Origin: Oreocharis arfaki
Lineage: Eukaryota > Chordata > Aves > Passeriformes > Paramythiidae
Direction: 5' to 3'
NCBI GenBank assembly: GCA_013398015.1
Contig: VZRR01006734.1
Span: forward strand, 254,079 to 318,078
DNA: 64,000 bases
Positions 36,240-48,164 of the stretch are shown piece after piece; the first letter of the stretch is position 1, and each line of letters opens with the position of its first letter. The notes beneath the pieces are model-generated. The model ran no database searches. It saw only the letters and a program-made list of their open reading frames with translations, and was not told where the DNA came from. A program made the position numbers and the translations under genes.

Positions 36240-39238
36240 AAAGGAAATTTAGTGCCACAGAAAGACCTCAAGGTCCCAGCCATTGGGAGAGAGTTGACAC
36301 ATTCAATTCTCCATGACACATTCAATTCACAAGCCCTTGCTCAGGCTGCCAAAGGCACCAATTAGCACCAGTGGTGGAGATTTTTTTAAATTTAATTTCC
36401 ACAGAAACCTGTTTAGCAAGACAGTGACAGGGACAAACAGCCTTGTGTATGGCTAGAAACAGCTTTACGTGAGTCACTGTCAAAGATGGCAGCAATGGAT
36501 TACAGGGGAATCAAGCCATGGGTTCATTGAAGCCATCATTTAGAAGTGAGGAATGGGAAAAAGAAGACCGGGTGGTGAGGACTTTCACACCACTGTAGCC
36601 ATGATTTTCTGCTGACAGTGAACTTGGGTTTCTGGAGGATATTGTGGAATTATGACAAATTGCAGTTTTCACCACGAAACTTCAAGAAATGCCATTCCTC
36701 CTGTAAGCAAGAGGATTTTTTCAAAGAGCTGTTAGTGACCCCAAGTAATGGGGTTTCTCCTCCCTTGTGACTTGTGCTCTATGACCCAAATTTACCTCCC
36801 AGGAGAGCAGCCACAGCTTTGTTAGGCTGCAAGATCCAGCTCAATGACATCTCCAGGAGCTCCGCCATGCCATTATTTTCTTCACTTTTTCCCAATTCAA
36901 ACACAGACTAATTATGCCATGAGAGCTGTTTACATTCCTAATTTTGAACAACTAACAAAGGAAAGCTCTCCTCCACTTGAAGATGTGGCTTACGCGGTCC
37001 TCGTTGGCATTTAACGGCACTGGGATCTGTGTAAGAGGCTTAATCTCTCAGCCAGGATTTCATGCCTGAATGAATACGGCAACCTCCATCTTGCTTCGGG
37101 TGAGAAAAAGTCTTTTACAGCTCCCTAAACTGAATCAACAATTCCCGTGTTAAAGTTACCAAGAATTACACATGTGCATCAATATGAGAAAATAACCCTT
37201 GGATGTGAACAGGAATTAAAACACGCTCCACAAGATGCTCTGAGGTTTTGATTTGCTTGAAGAAAAACATGCTGCAATCTCCCAGGCCTGAAAATTTAAC
37301 TTTTGGGAATTAAAAGAGAAAAGAAACAGGAGGAAAGTAACCCACCAACCCATATTTGTTGGTCTGATTTATTAGTTTCTTTAGTTTTCAACCGTCAAAA
37401 TTTGTCAGTTTGGATCTCTACTGTGTTGTGAATATTGTCACCTGCTGCCAGTATCTGAACCCTAACCATGGGGTACAGAAATACAACAGCTTATCAGGGT
37501 GCCTGCAAAGCCTGCAACAACTTAAAAGTATGAAATTTGCTTTACCTTCTAGACTAATAAAATAAACACTTCAAAACAGCTATAATGATTATCTGATGAT
37601 TGAACTCTGTATTCTTTTAGCAAGTAATGGAATCCTGGCAGACAAATTCAATTCAAAATACATTCACATTCAGGACATCAACAAAGTCATCATGTTGTGA
37701 ATTGAAAATTCCTTTAAAGGCTGCGTTTGAATTCTAAGGGGCTGACAGATCAAGAGACTGAAGGCCCTGGAAGGCTAAATGAGTGAAGTCCTGCTATGTT
37801 TCTTTCTTTCTGTGAATGAAGCTCACTTTTGTGTATGCATTTGCAAGCAGAACAGGTGCTGGCTTCATACAAGCCTGGAATCTCAATGGGGACAGTAGCT
37901 TCTTGTCAATCTAGCACAGTTCAAGCTAATTTAAGTTAAAGAGGATTTCTTTTTCTTGTTTTTTTCCCCATTCCAAATGTTTCTCTCCTGATTTCCACAT
38001 TCACTAATCCACTACCAAAATTTAAACACTACACTAACACAGGGCAGCCTTTAACAATCTTTCTTGCATTCCAGCCATCCACCCAAACTCTGTAAATCAC
38101 AAACAGCTGCCTGAACAGTGTGATTTGCAACCAAACACACCGTGACCTGTAATGTCATTTCCCAAAAGCCAATGAAGACATTAAAAGCTCTTTTTCACTA
38201 AAGCCACTGAGAAGACCTATTGCTACAAGGCGTGTGGTTGGGCAATGAGAATTTTCACTTTTGTTATATTTGGTGCAGTGCAGTGGGAGCCTTGCCCAGC
38301 ATTTCTTCTGTGCTATAGATGTTAGTGCAACTAGCTAACCTGCACTGGAGGCCCCGGTCTAATATTAGGAGAGGTGTTTCAAGTCTTAGAGATTTTGATT
38401 GGGTCGTTCCATATAAAACCAGAGAAAACCATGAACTGTCTGAATAGCAAATACAGCCATTCCTGACAAAGAAACCCAGAAATAAAAATCCAACTGTTTT
38501 TGAAACTCAGCTTATCAGAAGAAGAAGGTGGCTAAGGCAGGGATGTGTTTTAATTCCTACCTGCACCATCCTTATGCTCTATTGTCTATGGAGCCATGGA
38601 AGAGTAAAATGGAAAGGATTCACTCCCGAAGCAATCCCTGACAGAATTGCCGAATACAGCAGAAATCAACTTTTAATGATGCTGCCTCCCAATTAGCTCA
38701 GGTTTGCTAATAGTTTGATATAATTGGCACCCTGATGGAAACCGTATTACCAGTCCTGTCACCAGCCAGGAAACCGCATTGCCACTCTAATGACAGCACA
38801 TATTATAGCGACGCCACTTCTAATATTAATACATTAGCTGAATGTAGGCAAGGGCTCACGTGTGAGAAGGATTCACAACTGGGATGTGCCAAATTCCACC
38901 CTGTGCTCTATTTTTCCTCCTGGTTATAGCACTCAGGGTGGCAGTGCCCCAGCCCCAGAGTGCCCTGCATTGCACCGCTCACATTAAAGCACAAATGCTC
39001 CAGGCCGGTAACAGCCCCGTAAATGGCCAGTGAAAAATGATCCCATGGAGCTCAATTTTTTCTTTCCATGCCTTGCAAGTTATGACGGCCTTTCTGTTAA
39101 TTGGCCACAAGTCCTAGTTTGCTGTCAGCCTTCAGCTGCAGCGGGGAGCTCTTTTGGAGGAGTCGCACTCTGTCATTCCCACACCCTTGTGAATACAAAT
39201 GCTCTCTATAAATGTCCTCTGCCTACAAAATGGAAGTG

Positions 39239-39289
39239 GTTTTTTTTTTTCTTTCCCTTCTTTTTTTTCTATTTTTTTTTTATTTTTTT
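39239..39289. repeat. Interrupted poly-T tract
   Basis: T runs broken by ctttccc and single C or A bases; A-rich on the transcribed strand. Adjacent 5' sequence is unique-looking, not a retroposon. Confidence 0.95.
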
Positions 39290-41530
39290 GACCTAGATTA
39301 AATTTGCTGCATTTTCAAGCCTTTTGGGAAAGCAACTAAGAACTAATATGCACCAGTTCATGTGCCACAACACTTCCCTACCCATTATTATGTAAATTTT
39401 GACTGAAGTGCGACACAGATAGAAAAGATATCAAGGGCAAAATTGCCAGAATCTACTTTTCTTGCTCTCTGAAATAAGCCACTTATATTAAACAGTTTTA
39501 AATGGCTAATATCTGTACAAGTATCTGAAGAATTTCAATGTACAATTTTTCATATAGGACAATGACAGCTTTTACAAATTCCTGAACTCTCCTGCTGCCT
39601 GCATAATGACTGGGAAGTGAATGGCCAGAATCCTGGAACTCCGTTTTACTTCTGAAGGAAGGGGCCAACTTCCACACCTGCAGCTTGGCAACACTCATAT
39701 GATATCTGCAGTAGATGGTGACAAAGGAGTGAAAAAAAAGCAGAGGCAGAATTAGATTCAATACATGGTGGCAGGGTAAATAAATACACACAAATCAGGT
39801 TTATAGCATCAAGGCAATTTTATGTCATTACAAACTAATCTGTCCCTAAAGAAACCATCCCTGTGTGCTAGGATGGAAGCTGGGTTTTATTGGTCTGGGC
39901 TGAGTAGTGGATGAGAGACTTTGCAACATAAACTCAGGAAGTGCTGTGAAGACAGAGCTGAGCAGTCGGGGCACTGAGCCCGCACATCAGCACTGCATCA
40001 GCACCCTGACCTGCAGGTGGCCTGGCCTGGAATGCTCCTCCTTTGCCAGCCCGTCCAAGCACCCACCCAGTGCAAATCCCCAGGGAGAGCCATTGAGATG
40101 GACAGCTGTCAATCAACCAACACCAGTGGGAAAATCAAAGCAGCAGCTCAGTGCCTTCTGTCGAGTTCATGTTTGGTCCGTTCACATTTCTAGATCTCAG
40201 GGGTGGAGAATAATTGGGATCTTACACATCAGTCCATATGAGTTACAATAAAGACTGCTTGTTAGAGCTTTTAGACAAGAAATTCTCAAATAAATAGGAC
40301 AGCAGGGGGAGAGGGTGGGGAAATGGCATTCCAGCCTCTAGCTCTGTGACAGGTGCCCCATGGGAAGTCACTGCACTTCCCACTTATAACATAAAGAGAA
40401 GAATATACACAAAATACGAGAATTTTTTTTTAAACTGGAAATAGATTTTAACAAGGCCTGTCACTATGTATACATATTATATCAAGTAAGAAATCTTGAA
40501 ATTGGGGGGGGGCATCAAAATGAAACTACAAAAAATTAAAATACAAATAATTATTTATTTCTTATTCTGCCTTCTCCTTATTTCCCCTTTACCTTTTTTT
40601 CCTTCTTTCCCTTCCTATTCTTGAGCTAATGCTCCTATATCTTTAATTCACTTTCTTCTTCCTTCAAATAAATTCCTTTTCCTCCTAGCTGATGGTTATT
40701 GTTTGCCTTTTCTTTGGCCAGGTAACAATTAACTGGAGTTTACTGGCTTTAAAATGAATTAACATGTCCTCTGTGCAAGTTAACCCCTAAGTTTGACCAT
40801 CTGCTAAGACATTTTTGGATGCAGTAGAGAAAGAGAGTTCAGAGAACAGATGCTAAAAAAAATGGAGATACAAAATTAAGATGTCCTCCCTTACTAACCC
40901 ATTCTTGCAGCAGAAAACTGCTGTGACACTGTATTGCAGTTCAAAAAGACTCTACAAAGATCATGTTTACATAAATTAACATAGGCAGGGACACATCTTT
41001 CCCTGATGTCATTTCAAAAGCCCAATTGTCTCCAACCCTGCCACTCACTAGTAGCAAATCAAACTTCCCAGCACATACATCTTATAGTCCTGGATTTCTT
41101 TCTGTGTTTTCTTTCACTTGAATGCTTGAGAAAGATCACTGAAGACTGGCTTTTCCTGATAAGACTTCCAGATCACTGCTCTGATGAAACCTCTAATTGC
41201 ACTGTGACTCCTGAGAAGCCATTCAAGTCCTAGTTCAACTAGAAGGCAACTCTGTAGTGAAAAATACTAAGAATAGAAGATCTTTACCATAAAATTATCC
41301 CTTCAAAATAATCAAATCTTTGAGAGCTATTTGCAATTTATAAACTTTCTCTGTCACTATGAAAAACCTATGTTTTGTACTGGAAATTATCTTCACTGAT
41401 AAATGCCAAAGGCATCCTGGGCTGCATCAGACAGAGCAGGTGAGTGCAGGTGATCCTTGCCCTCTGCTCAGCCCTGCTGAGACATATATGGGGTTCTGGA
41501 CCTCTTTCTTTTTCCCCAGTAAAGAGATGT

Positions 41531-41910
41531 GAAGCTACTGGAGCCTGTCCAGTGAAGGACCACGAAGATGAGGAAAGGTCTGAAGCATTCCTCATATGAA
41601 AAGCAACTGAGAGAGCTGGGACTGTTCAGCCCGAAGAAGAAAACATCGGAGGAAGTAAAGAAGGTTGAGCCTTCTCAGTGGTGCAATGACAGGACGAGAG
41701 GCCACGGACACAAACTAAAATACAGGAAATTCCATTTAAAAATAAAGGAAGACATTTTTATACTACAGGTCATCAAACACCGGCATGGTTTGCTCAAACA
41801 GGTTGTGGACTCTCCTTCCCTAGAGATATCAAAATCCTGCCTGGACACAGCTCTGACATAAGATGAATCCCAGTTCTTTCTGACCTCAGCCAGCTTGTGA
41901 TTCTGTGAAA
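41531..41910 (+). mobile_element. CR1 LINE 3' fragment (about 380 bp)
   Basis: Recognisable pieces in order: 'tggagcctgtccagtgaagg', 'agagagctgggactgttcag', 'gacaggacgagaggccacgg', then a 'gttgtggactctccttccct'-type segment, and the tail 'gtgattctgtgaaa'. It is diverged. It belongs to a different subfamily from its neighbour at 42157, because the internal wording differs. Confidence 0.88.
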
Positions 41911-42156
41911 TGGCAATGAAGGAATTTAACTGGCTTCTGACAACATCCCTCCTAACACAGCTTAACTTCCCCAGAAATACACTGCAAGCTTATTTAACTC
42001 TAGCAGACAACATCAGTTAAATTACTGTTTTATTGTTGTACCCATCGGTTGGGAACCAGCTCTCATTCACTAGCAAATTTCACACACAAGATGAGTTTTT
42101 TTCATAGCAAGAACATAGGAATTAATATTTTTTTCTTCTTTTAGAGAAACATATTC

Positions 42157-42510
42157 GGAGACCTTTCAGCACCTTCTAGTGCCTAAAGGGGACCAGGGTA
42201 TGGCTGCAGAGGAACTTTGACAAGAGCATGTAGTGACAGGACAAGGGAGAATGGCTTCAAACTGAAAGAGGGCAGGTCTCAGTTGGGTATTAGGAAGAAA
42301 TTCTTTACTGTGAGAGCAGTGAAACAGAGGAACGGGTTGCTCAGAGAAGCTGTGGATCCCTGTAAGTGTTCAAGGCCAGGCTGGATGGAATTGTGAGCAA
42401 CCTGGTCTAGTGGAAGGTGTCCCTGCCCAGGACAGCGTAGATGGAACGAGATGATCTTTAAAACCTCTTTCAACCCAAAACATTCCATGATTCTGTGATG
42501 ACTCTATGAA
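42157..42510 (+). mobile_element. CR1 LINE 3' fragment (about 350 bp)
   Basis: Recognisable pieces: 'gtgcctaaaggggaccaggg', 'gtgacaggacaagggagaat', 'ggcttcaaactgaaagaggg', 'aggaagaaattctttactgt', 'gctcagagaagctgtggatc' and the tail 'ttccatgattctgtgatgac'. Same orientation as the copy about 250 bp before it. Confidence 0.93.
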
Positions 42511-45500
42511 CATCCCAGCATGGCAGATATTGCCATAGACACACAAGACAATAAAATGTGTCATGTCTTGTTTTTAGAAATATATCAACATATTTACGAA
42601 TTCATGATAACACAATGCATTTTTTTTAAGTTGCAGCTTATCCAGTCCTCCTGTATCTGACATGAAGTTTTGTTTAAACCTCACTGACAGCTCTAAACCT
42701 CTGAGCTTGTGTCTTCTAAGGACAGTATGGGAAAATCCAGAACTATCAGTACTAAGAGAAAAAAGAGGAAGAGGTCCAGGGAGAATGAGTTATAAAAGAA
42801 GGTACACAGAGGAAAGATTGCAATTGCTGACACTTCACTCATTTACAAAAGAACAAAACCTCAACCCTACCCAGAAACTTGGCAAGAATATTGTGCATGG
42901 GGTTTTTCAACATTTAACTGAATTTGGAAGAGTTGGATACCATTCCTACAAGAGAATCTAAAATCTGACCTTGAATAACTCATTTCTAGGAATAGGGTGT
43001 TAAAGTTCTTCTGAAAATAACGTTCAATGCCCATCTGAATCTTTCGATGCCTAAACGCTTTCGAACAATCTGGCCTTTCATCTCCCTATGCTCTAGCTTT
43101 TCCTTGTAAAATAGAAAGAATAAAATGTTCTGAGCTCAAAGGAGTACTCTGAAGAAACCATGAAAAAATAAAAACTGAGGTAAAAGGACACAGCCATCAT
43201 AGTGACAATGAGTAACAGCAGAGCAGTACGTGCCAGCGCTGCTTCCATCTGACTCACTGCAGTCTGTCACACTTCCTCCAAAAGGTACCTTAAAGGAAAC
43301 GGAAGAAATCAATACAAGACGTTTGAGATGGTTTAAGGGATGCTTGAGTAGCATGGAAAGAAATTCTAGGATAAATATTGCCTCTAAGTGCCCTGAACTT
43401 GAATCAACAAATAACTGTTTCCTCCAACATCCCACCGCCCCACATTTTGCTGCTTTTGGCCAAGCCATGGAACTGGGGGCTCCATTCTCTGCTGGTGGAA
43501 GAACTGGCAAAGCCTCCACTCTGAGTCATGATTTGCTTCAACATACACACTATTTTAATGGAGATAATTTTTAACAATTTACATTTTTTGCCCCCCTGAT
43601 AAATATGGTTCCCCATCTTTAAAACCCGTGTCTAAAGCCATTGTCTGAATCCACCACACTCCCTGCTCCCTTTGCCCAAGATGCAGTCAAATACTTTCAA
43701 CTCTTTCTCGACTTCAGCATCATGAACCCTTGCACATCTCGTATTGATTTCTAGGCATTCACAGCTTCACTCTCACAGGGTCACAGCACATGTCAAATCT
43801 TTCCTGCATTGCACCTTCAAGCAGTGTTTCATCTAAGGAGCTTCGCTTTGCCTGAACTTGTTAGCAGTGACACATTTGTTCCCCAATTAGGCTTTCTTTA
43901 TAATAATAATAAAAAAGAAAAAAAGCAATTCCTGGCAACTTTTCTATCTTTCTAGTCAGTTGAAACAATTTTATGCAGATGAAGATGCAGCTCCACAGAG
44001 CCTTTGAACTTTAAGCACCATCTTTACTTGGCTTTGAACTCTCAACAGGGCCGATGATCTTTCAAAGCAATGTACTCTGCTGTGGAAACTTCAAAAAAGA
44101 GGGAAAAAGGCATGGCTAGAAAAAAAAATGCAAAAGATAGGTTTTTTTTAATGCTTGATGCTCCTGGAAATAAATAAAAAACCCAACTGAGTGGTATCTG
44201 AAGAAGTGTATTCGGCACTCAAGTGTTTCCCTAATTAATTGTTTAGATGAGTGCTAAAATAAATGCAGCAGCAGCAAAGATAAACAAACCACTTTAGTAA
44301 TAAAGCCATATATTTGTGCAGGCACACAAAAATAAATGGCAGCACTTAATGAGCACAAGCAATGAGAATGAAGAACACACTTCATGTGGGGGATCTATGC
44401 TCAGAAAGCTCAAGCTCAAAGGTATTTGAGAGGTATCTCACAACCACTTCCCAACCTGCCTCTTGTTTGCCTCTTGCACAGAATCTTGTTTTGCACAGAC
44501 TAACAGTGTAAAAACGCAAAGTGTCCTGATAAAGAATTATAGCTCACGTTTCACCTTGCCTGGGCAGCCTCACTGGAGCAAGGAAAACACTTCTGGGAAG
44601 AGACTGCTATCCTAGTTAATTATTATTCCTCCTTATTTTTGTCTGATGATTAACTAATGTAACTTAACTTAACAAAATCAATTAAGGGAGATCTAGAATA
44701 GACGCGTAACACGTGTACTTCCAAAATGAGAAAGAAAAGCTAAGATGATTCATACAGTCTTCTCCTTCTGACTAGAAAATGAGCTAGCAAAGTATAAATA
44801 TTGGGGGAAAGTGTTATCTTGTATATCTAGGAAAGCAGTTTTAATAGAATTATAAAACCGTTAGAGGCAGGAAAATTCAGCTAAGCTCCTCTCCCAGAGA
44901 GGACAGAATTACGTTTCCACATGTAATTCTTCCAAAGTTTTATCTTGTTCTATCTGTAGATTTCCCAGAACCAGACTTCCCATAATTTCCCCCAAAAAAT
45001 TATTTTGAAATCTCACAAAAAGTATTTTAAATATGCTTTTCACAGTAAACACTTTCAGTTTTGCTTAATTTCCCATTGCTATTTATGGCTTGAAGACCTT
45101 ACGAAATAGTGCTACTACTTATCTTTGTATAAATGATTTGACAAGCAGACAAAAACATACCCCACATGCCATACAAATAAATATGTTATTCGCCTCAGAA
45201 GCCTTCATACAACTGAATATTTATTTCTTGCAACTATCACCATGTATGTCCTGGAAAACTGATGAAAAAAAATCTGTTCACGGATATTTAATATCTATTA
45301 AGGGAAGGGAATATTGGGACTGTGTTGGATGACCCATAGGACATGTTGTAAGTCTGTTAGTTAATATAATTTCAGAGAAGTCCAAACAACAGTACCCTGA
45401 TCTGTAGGTCCTATGGCTCTCCAAAGATCAAGATGTGGCATTTAATCAGACCAAGATTTAAAATAAATCTCCAGCAGCCTGTTTTCGAGTTATGACAAGA

Positions 45501-45535
45501 GAAATACTTGGCTCTAGAGGTACAGGCTGTATCAC

Positions 45536-45596
45536 ATGATTGGCAACTTATCAGGACAAGAAGAGAAAGAAGCTGGATGATTGGCAACTTAATCAG
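45536..45596. repeat. Local 41-bp-spaced duplication
   Basis: The segment atgattggcaacttatcag (45536-45554) recurs as atgattggcaacttaatcag (45577-45596). The purine-rich stretches after each copy are also similar, suggesting a decayed tandem duplication of about 41 bp. Confidence 0.8.
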
Positions 45597-48152
45597 AGGG
45601 AGAAGGAAAAATAGAGAAAAGGAACAAAACGAGTGCCTAAACAGTGATGTGTTGGCTCCTGCGGCTGTCAAAGGTGGCCTTGAGCAGGCAGTGGCAGGAG
45701 GGCTCACACTGAAGCTTGTCTGCAAAGTAGATGAAACTATTCAGTGTTCCTTGGCATCAATAGCATGCGGCTCCCGAAGGTATCTAATCACATGTGGAGA
45801 AGCAGGATTCTGCACGGTGCTCTCCACAGGTCACCATGGCAGCCACAGGAACACGTCCAACAAAATAGCACGGATGCGCAGCTTCGCTACCAAAGAACTC
45901 AGAGAGCTTTAGAACAAAGTCCCCAGTCTTAACTGCAAGCTAAAAAAAGTACAAAATAAAACCTCGGAGTGATCATATTTTGGTACCAGAGGTTGTTTAG
46001 TTAACTTGACAGTGTGACCTCATTGTTTATTCAACACGTTGTTATTGTGTAAAATATCTCTGCTGAGCATAAACAATGCAAAGTTTTCCTGGATGGGAGC
46101 TGAGAAATGGTGGGTTACAGGTTGGATTGTCAAAAAAGCCTTGCAACCACCAGTTGTTACTGGGAACAAGCATGGCTTGGTCTTTTCACAAAAAGCCCTG
46201 CTCATAGGTGACTTCTATTTATCCACAGAGTACAGTGGGTCAACAGAGAAACTGCAAAATAATGCCCTAAAAATGTGAAGTTTCTTTTCCCACGTGAAAC
46301 GGCATACAGGGAAATAAGGATGCGCTTGGAGGGCAGTCCTGTTAATATTGGGGCCCCTATCTTATACAATATTTTGGCTCCTGCTACGACTTATTAGGCA
46401 AAACTTAAAGATACTTCCAAGCAATTTGAAAGCCTCTATCGGACTTCAGCACTACTCACTCTTGCATTTTGTATGCCAGAAAGATAAACCATAATGTAGA
46501 GCAAAATTATTTCTGGAACTGCATATTGCACATTTTCACTATAAAGCATATCATAAGCTTTGACACAGAGATAACTAAGCGATTACTTGTCAACCTCCTC
46601 TCATTCCATCAGTCTTAAAAATTAGGATAAAAAAAGCTTTTCATGTGCAACAACAGGCTACATATTAGTCCTGCAGAGTTATAAAAAATGTGGAACTAAA
46701 TATCAGACAAGCCCAATTTAAAATGATGAAACACTTCTGAATTCTAAAACAATTAGGCTAATTTACAACACATGGCCTGATAACTAGAAGTTTTAATCCT
46801 TTTATTTTCCTTTTTAAAAGACGGGACATTTTTTCATGCTAGTCATAAATTACTATAATCAAGACTTATTTCTTTTTTTCTCTGAATACTCTTCAAGAGC
46901 AATTCTTACGCCCCCCCCAAAGAGGTTCATGGAAGACTCATATTTTACCTGGGAAGATATACACAGAAATAAATTACAGAGTTAGGAAAGGCAAACCATG
47001 ACTCTTAACTAAAGAACAGCACTATCTCCCTTTTCTGTGCCTTTTCAGTGATGCTGCGCTGCAAATTTACTCAGTTTTCATTGCTAGGTCCCTCATTTCT
47101 GCTTGTAAATCAGGGATCCTGGGGTGCTCTGAAGATTAATCAGATGAGGGCTGCAGTTTTCTCCTCTACTCTTTGTGATGGCTCCTCTCAGAAAACATAT
47201 GCATCTTGAATATTTCTGATCCCTCTGGGGATGAGATCTAAACAAACACTGACATTGGCAATGCAGCCCTGCTTGATCATAGTACTAAAAAGTCATTATA
47301 TGTGTTTCAATGTCCACTCAGTTATTACCAGTCTTTTAAGACAAAGAGAAAACTAGAGAAACCCTTTTTCCCTTACCACAAGGCAATGTTAGTGATGGCA
47401 GCAACATTGCTCAAAACCTGCTCTGAAGACTATTTTGGCTCCTTTATTACAGAACACTGACATTTAAAGGATAAAACATGAAACAAAAGATACAGGGCAT
47501 TCACAACACTTTCAAGGCTTTCCCTTTTGCAACACACATGGACAATGGATTTTAAATGAAAGTTCTGTTTCTCTACACTTAAGGGTATTAATATTTTAGT
47601 ATGACTGCATCTGTGAATGAAGACATTCAAAAAGCCATTATGTTTTCAACTTAGGTTAATAATAAGGCTATTTTTCCACCCACTCTCTGGCACAGCTGTA
47701 ATGTTCTTGGCCTCAAGTGGGAGGCAATGTGGAACAAGGATTAGCAAGATGGATGATATACAACATACAGTGCCAGTTCATATAAAATATTACTAGATTG
47801 GAAATGACTGTTTACTGTCTCAGTGATTATATGATCACTTTTTTTCCTTCCAAAGAACATACAGGATGTGGCGCTCCTCTATGCCAATAAAGCTTAGTGC
47901 ATAGCACCTGGGTAATGACAAATTAATTTTTGAGCTAAGCCTGACGAAAGGGTCAGCCAAAATCCTAGGCAGAGTTTATCCCCAGAACTATTTTACATGA
48001 CAGAAAATGCATCCCTCCAATTCATCAATATTAGCACAGAAGAGAGATTATACAACAGAAAATAAATAAAATGGGGGGACTGAACCACCAAAAAAATGTT
48101 ACAACTGTGTGTGTTTACAGTACAATAATAAAACGTTTAATCTTGTGGGTGT

Positions 48153-48164
48153 GGGGGGGGGGGG
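48153..48164. repeat. 12-base poly-G run
   Basis: Preceded by gtgggtgt. A homopolymer of this length is prone to length variation and sequencing error. Confidence 0.93.

Noticed and set aside
36292..36327. Direct repeat of tgacacattcaattc
   Set aside because: Two short copies about 20 bp apart with no flanking element; too small to call target-site duplication or other structure.
45508..45912. 134-codon plus-strand open frame
   Set aside because: It spans a decayed local duplication and has no recognisable similarity; low-complexity charged N-terminal part comes from purine-rich DNA.
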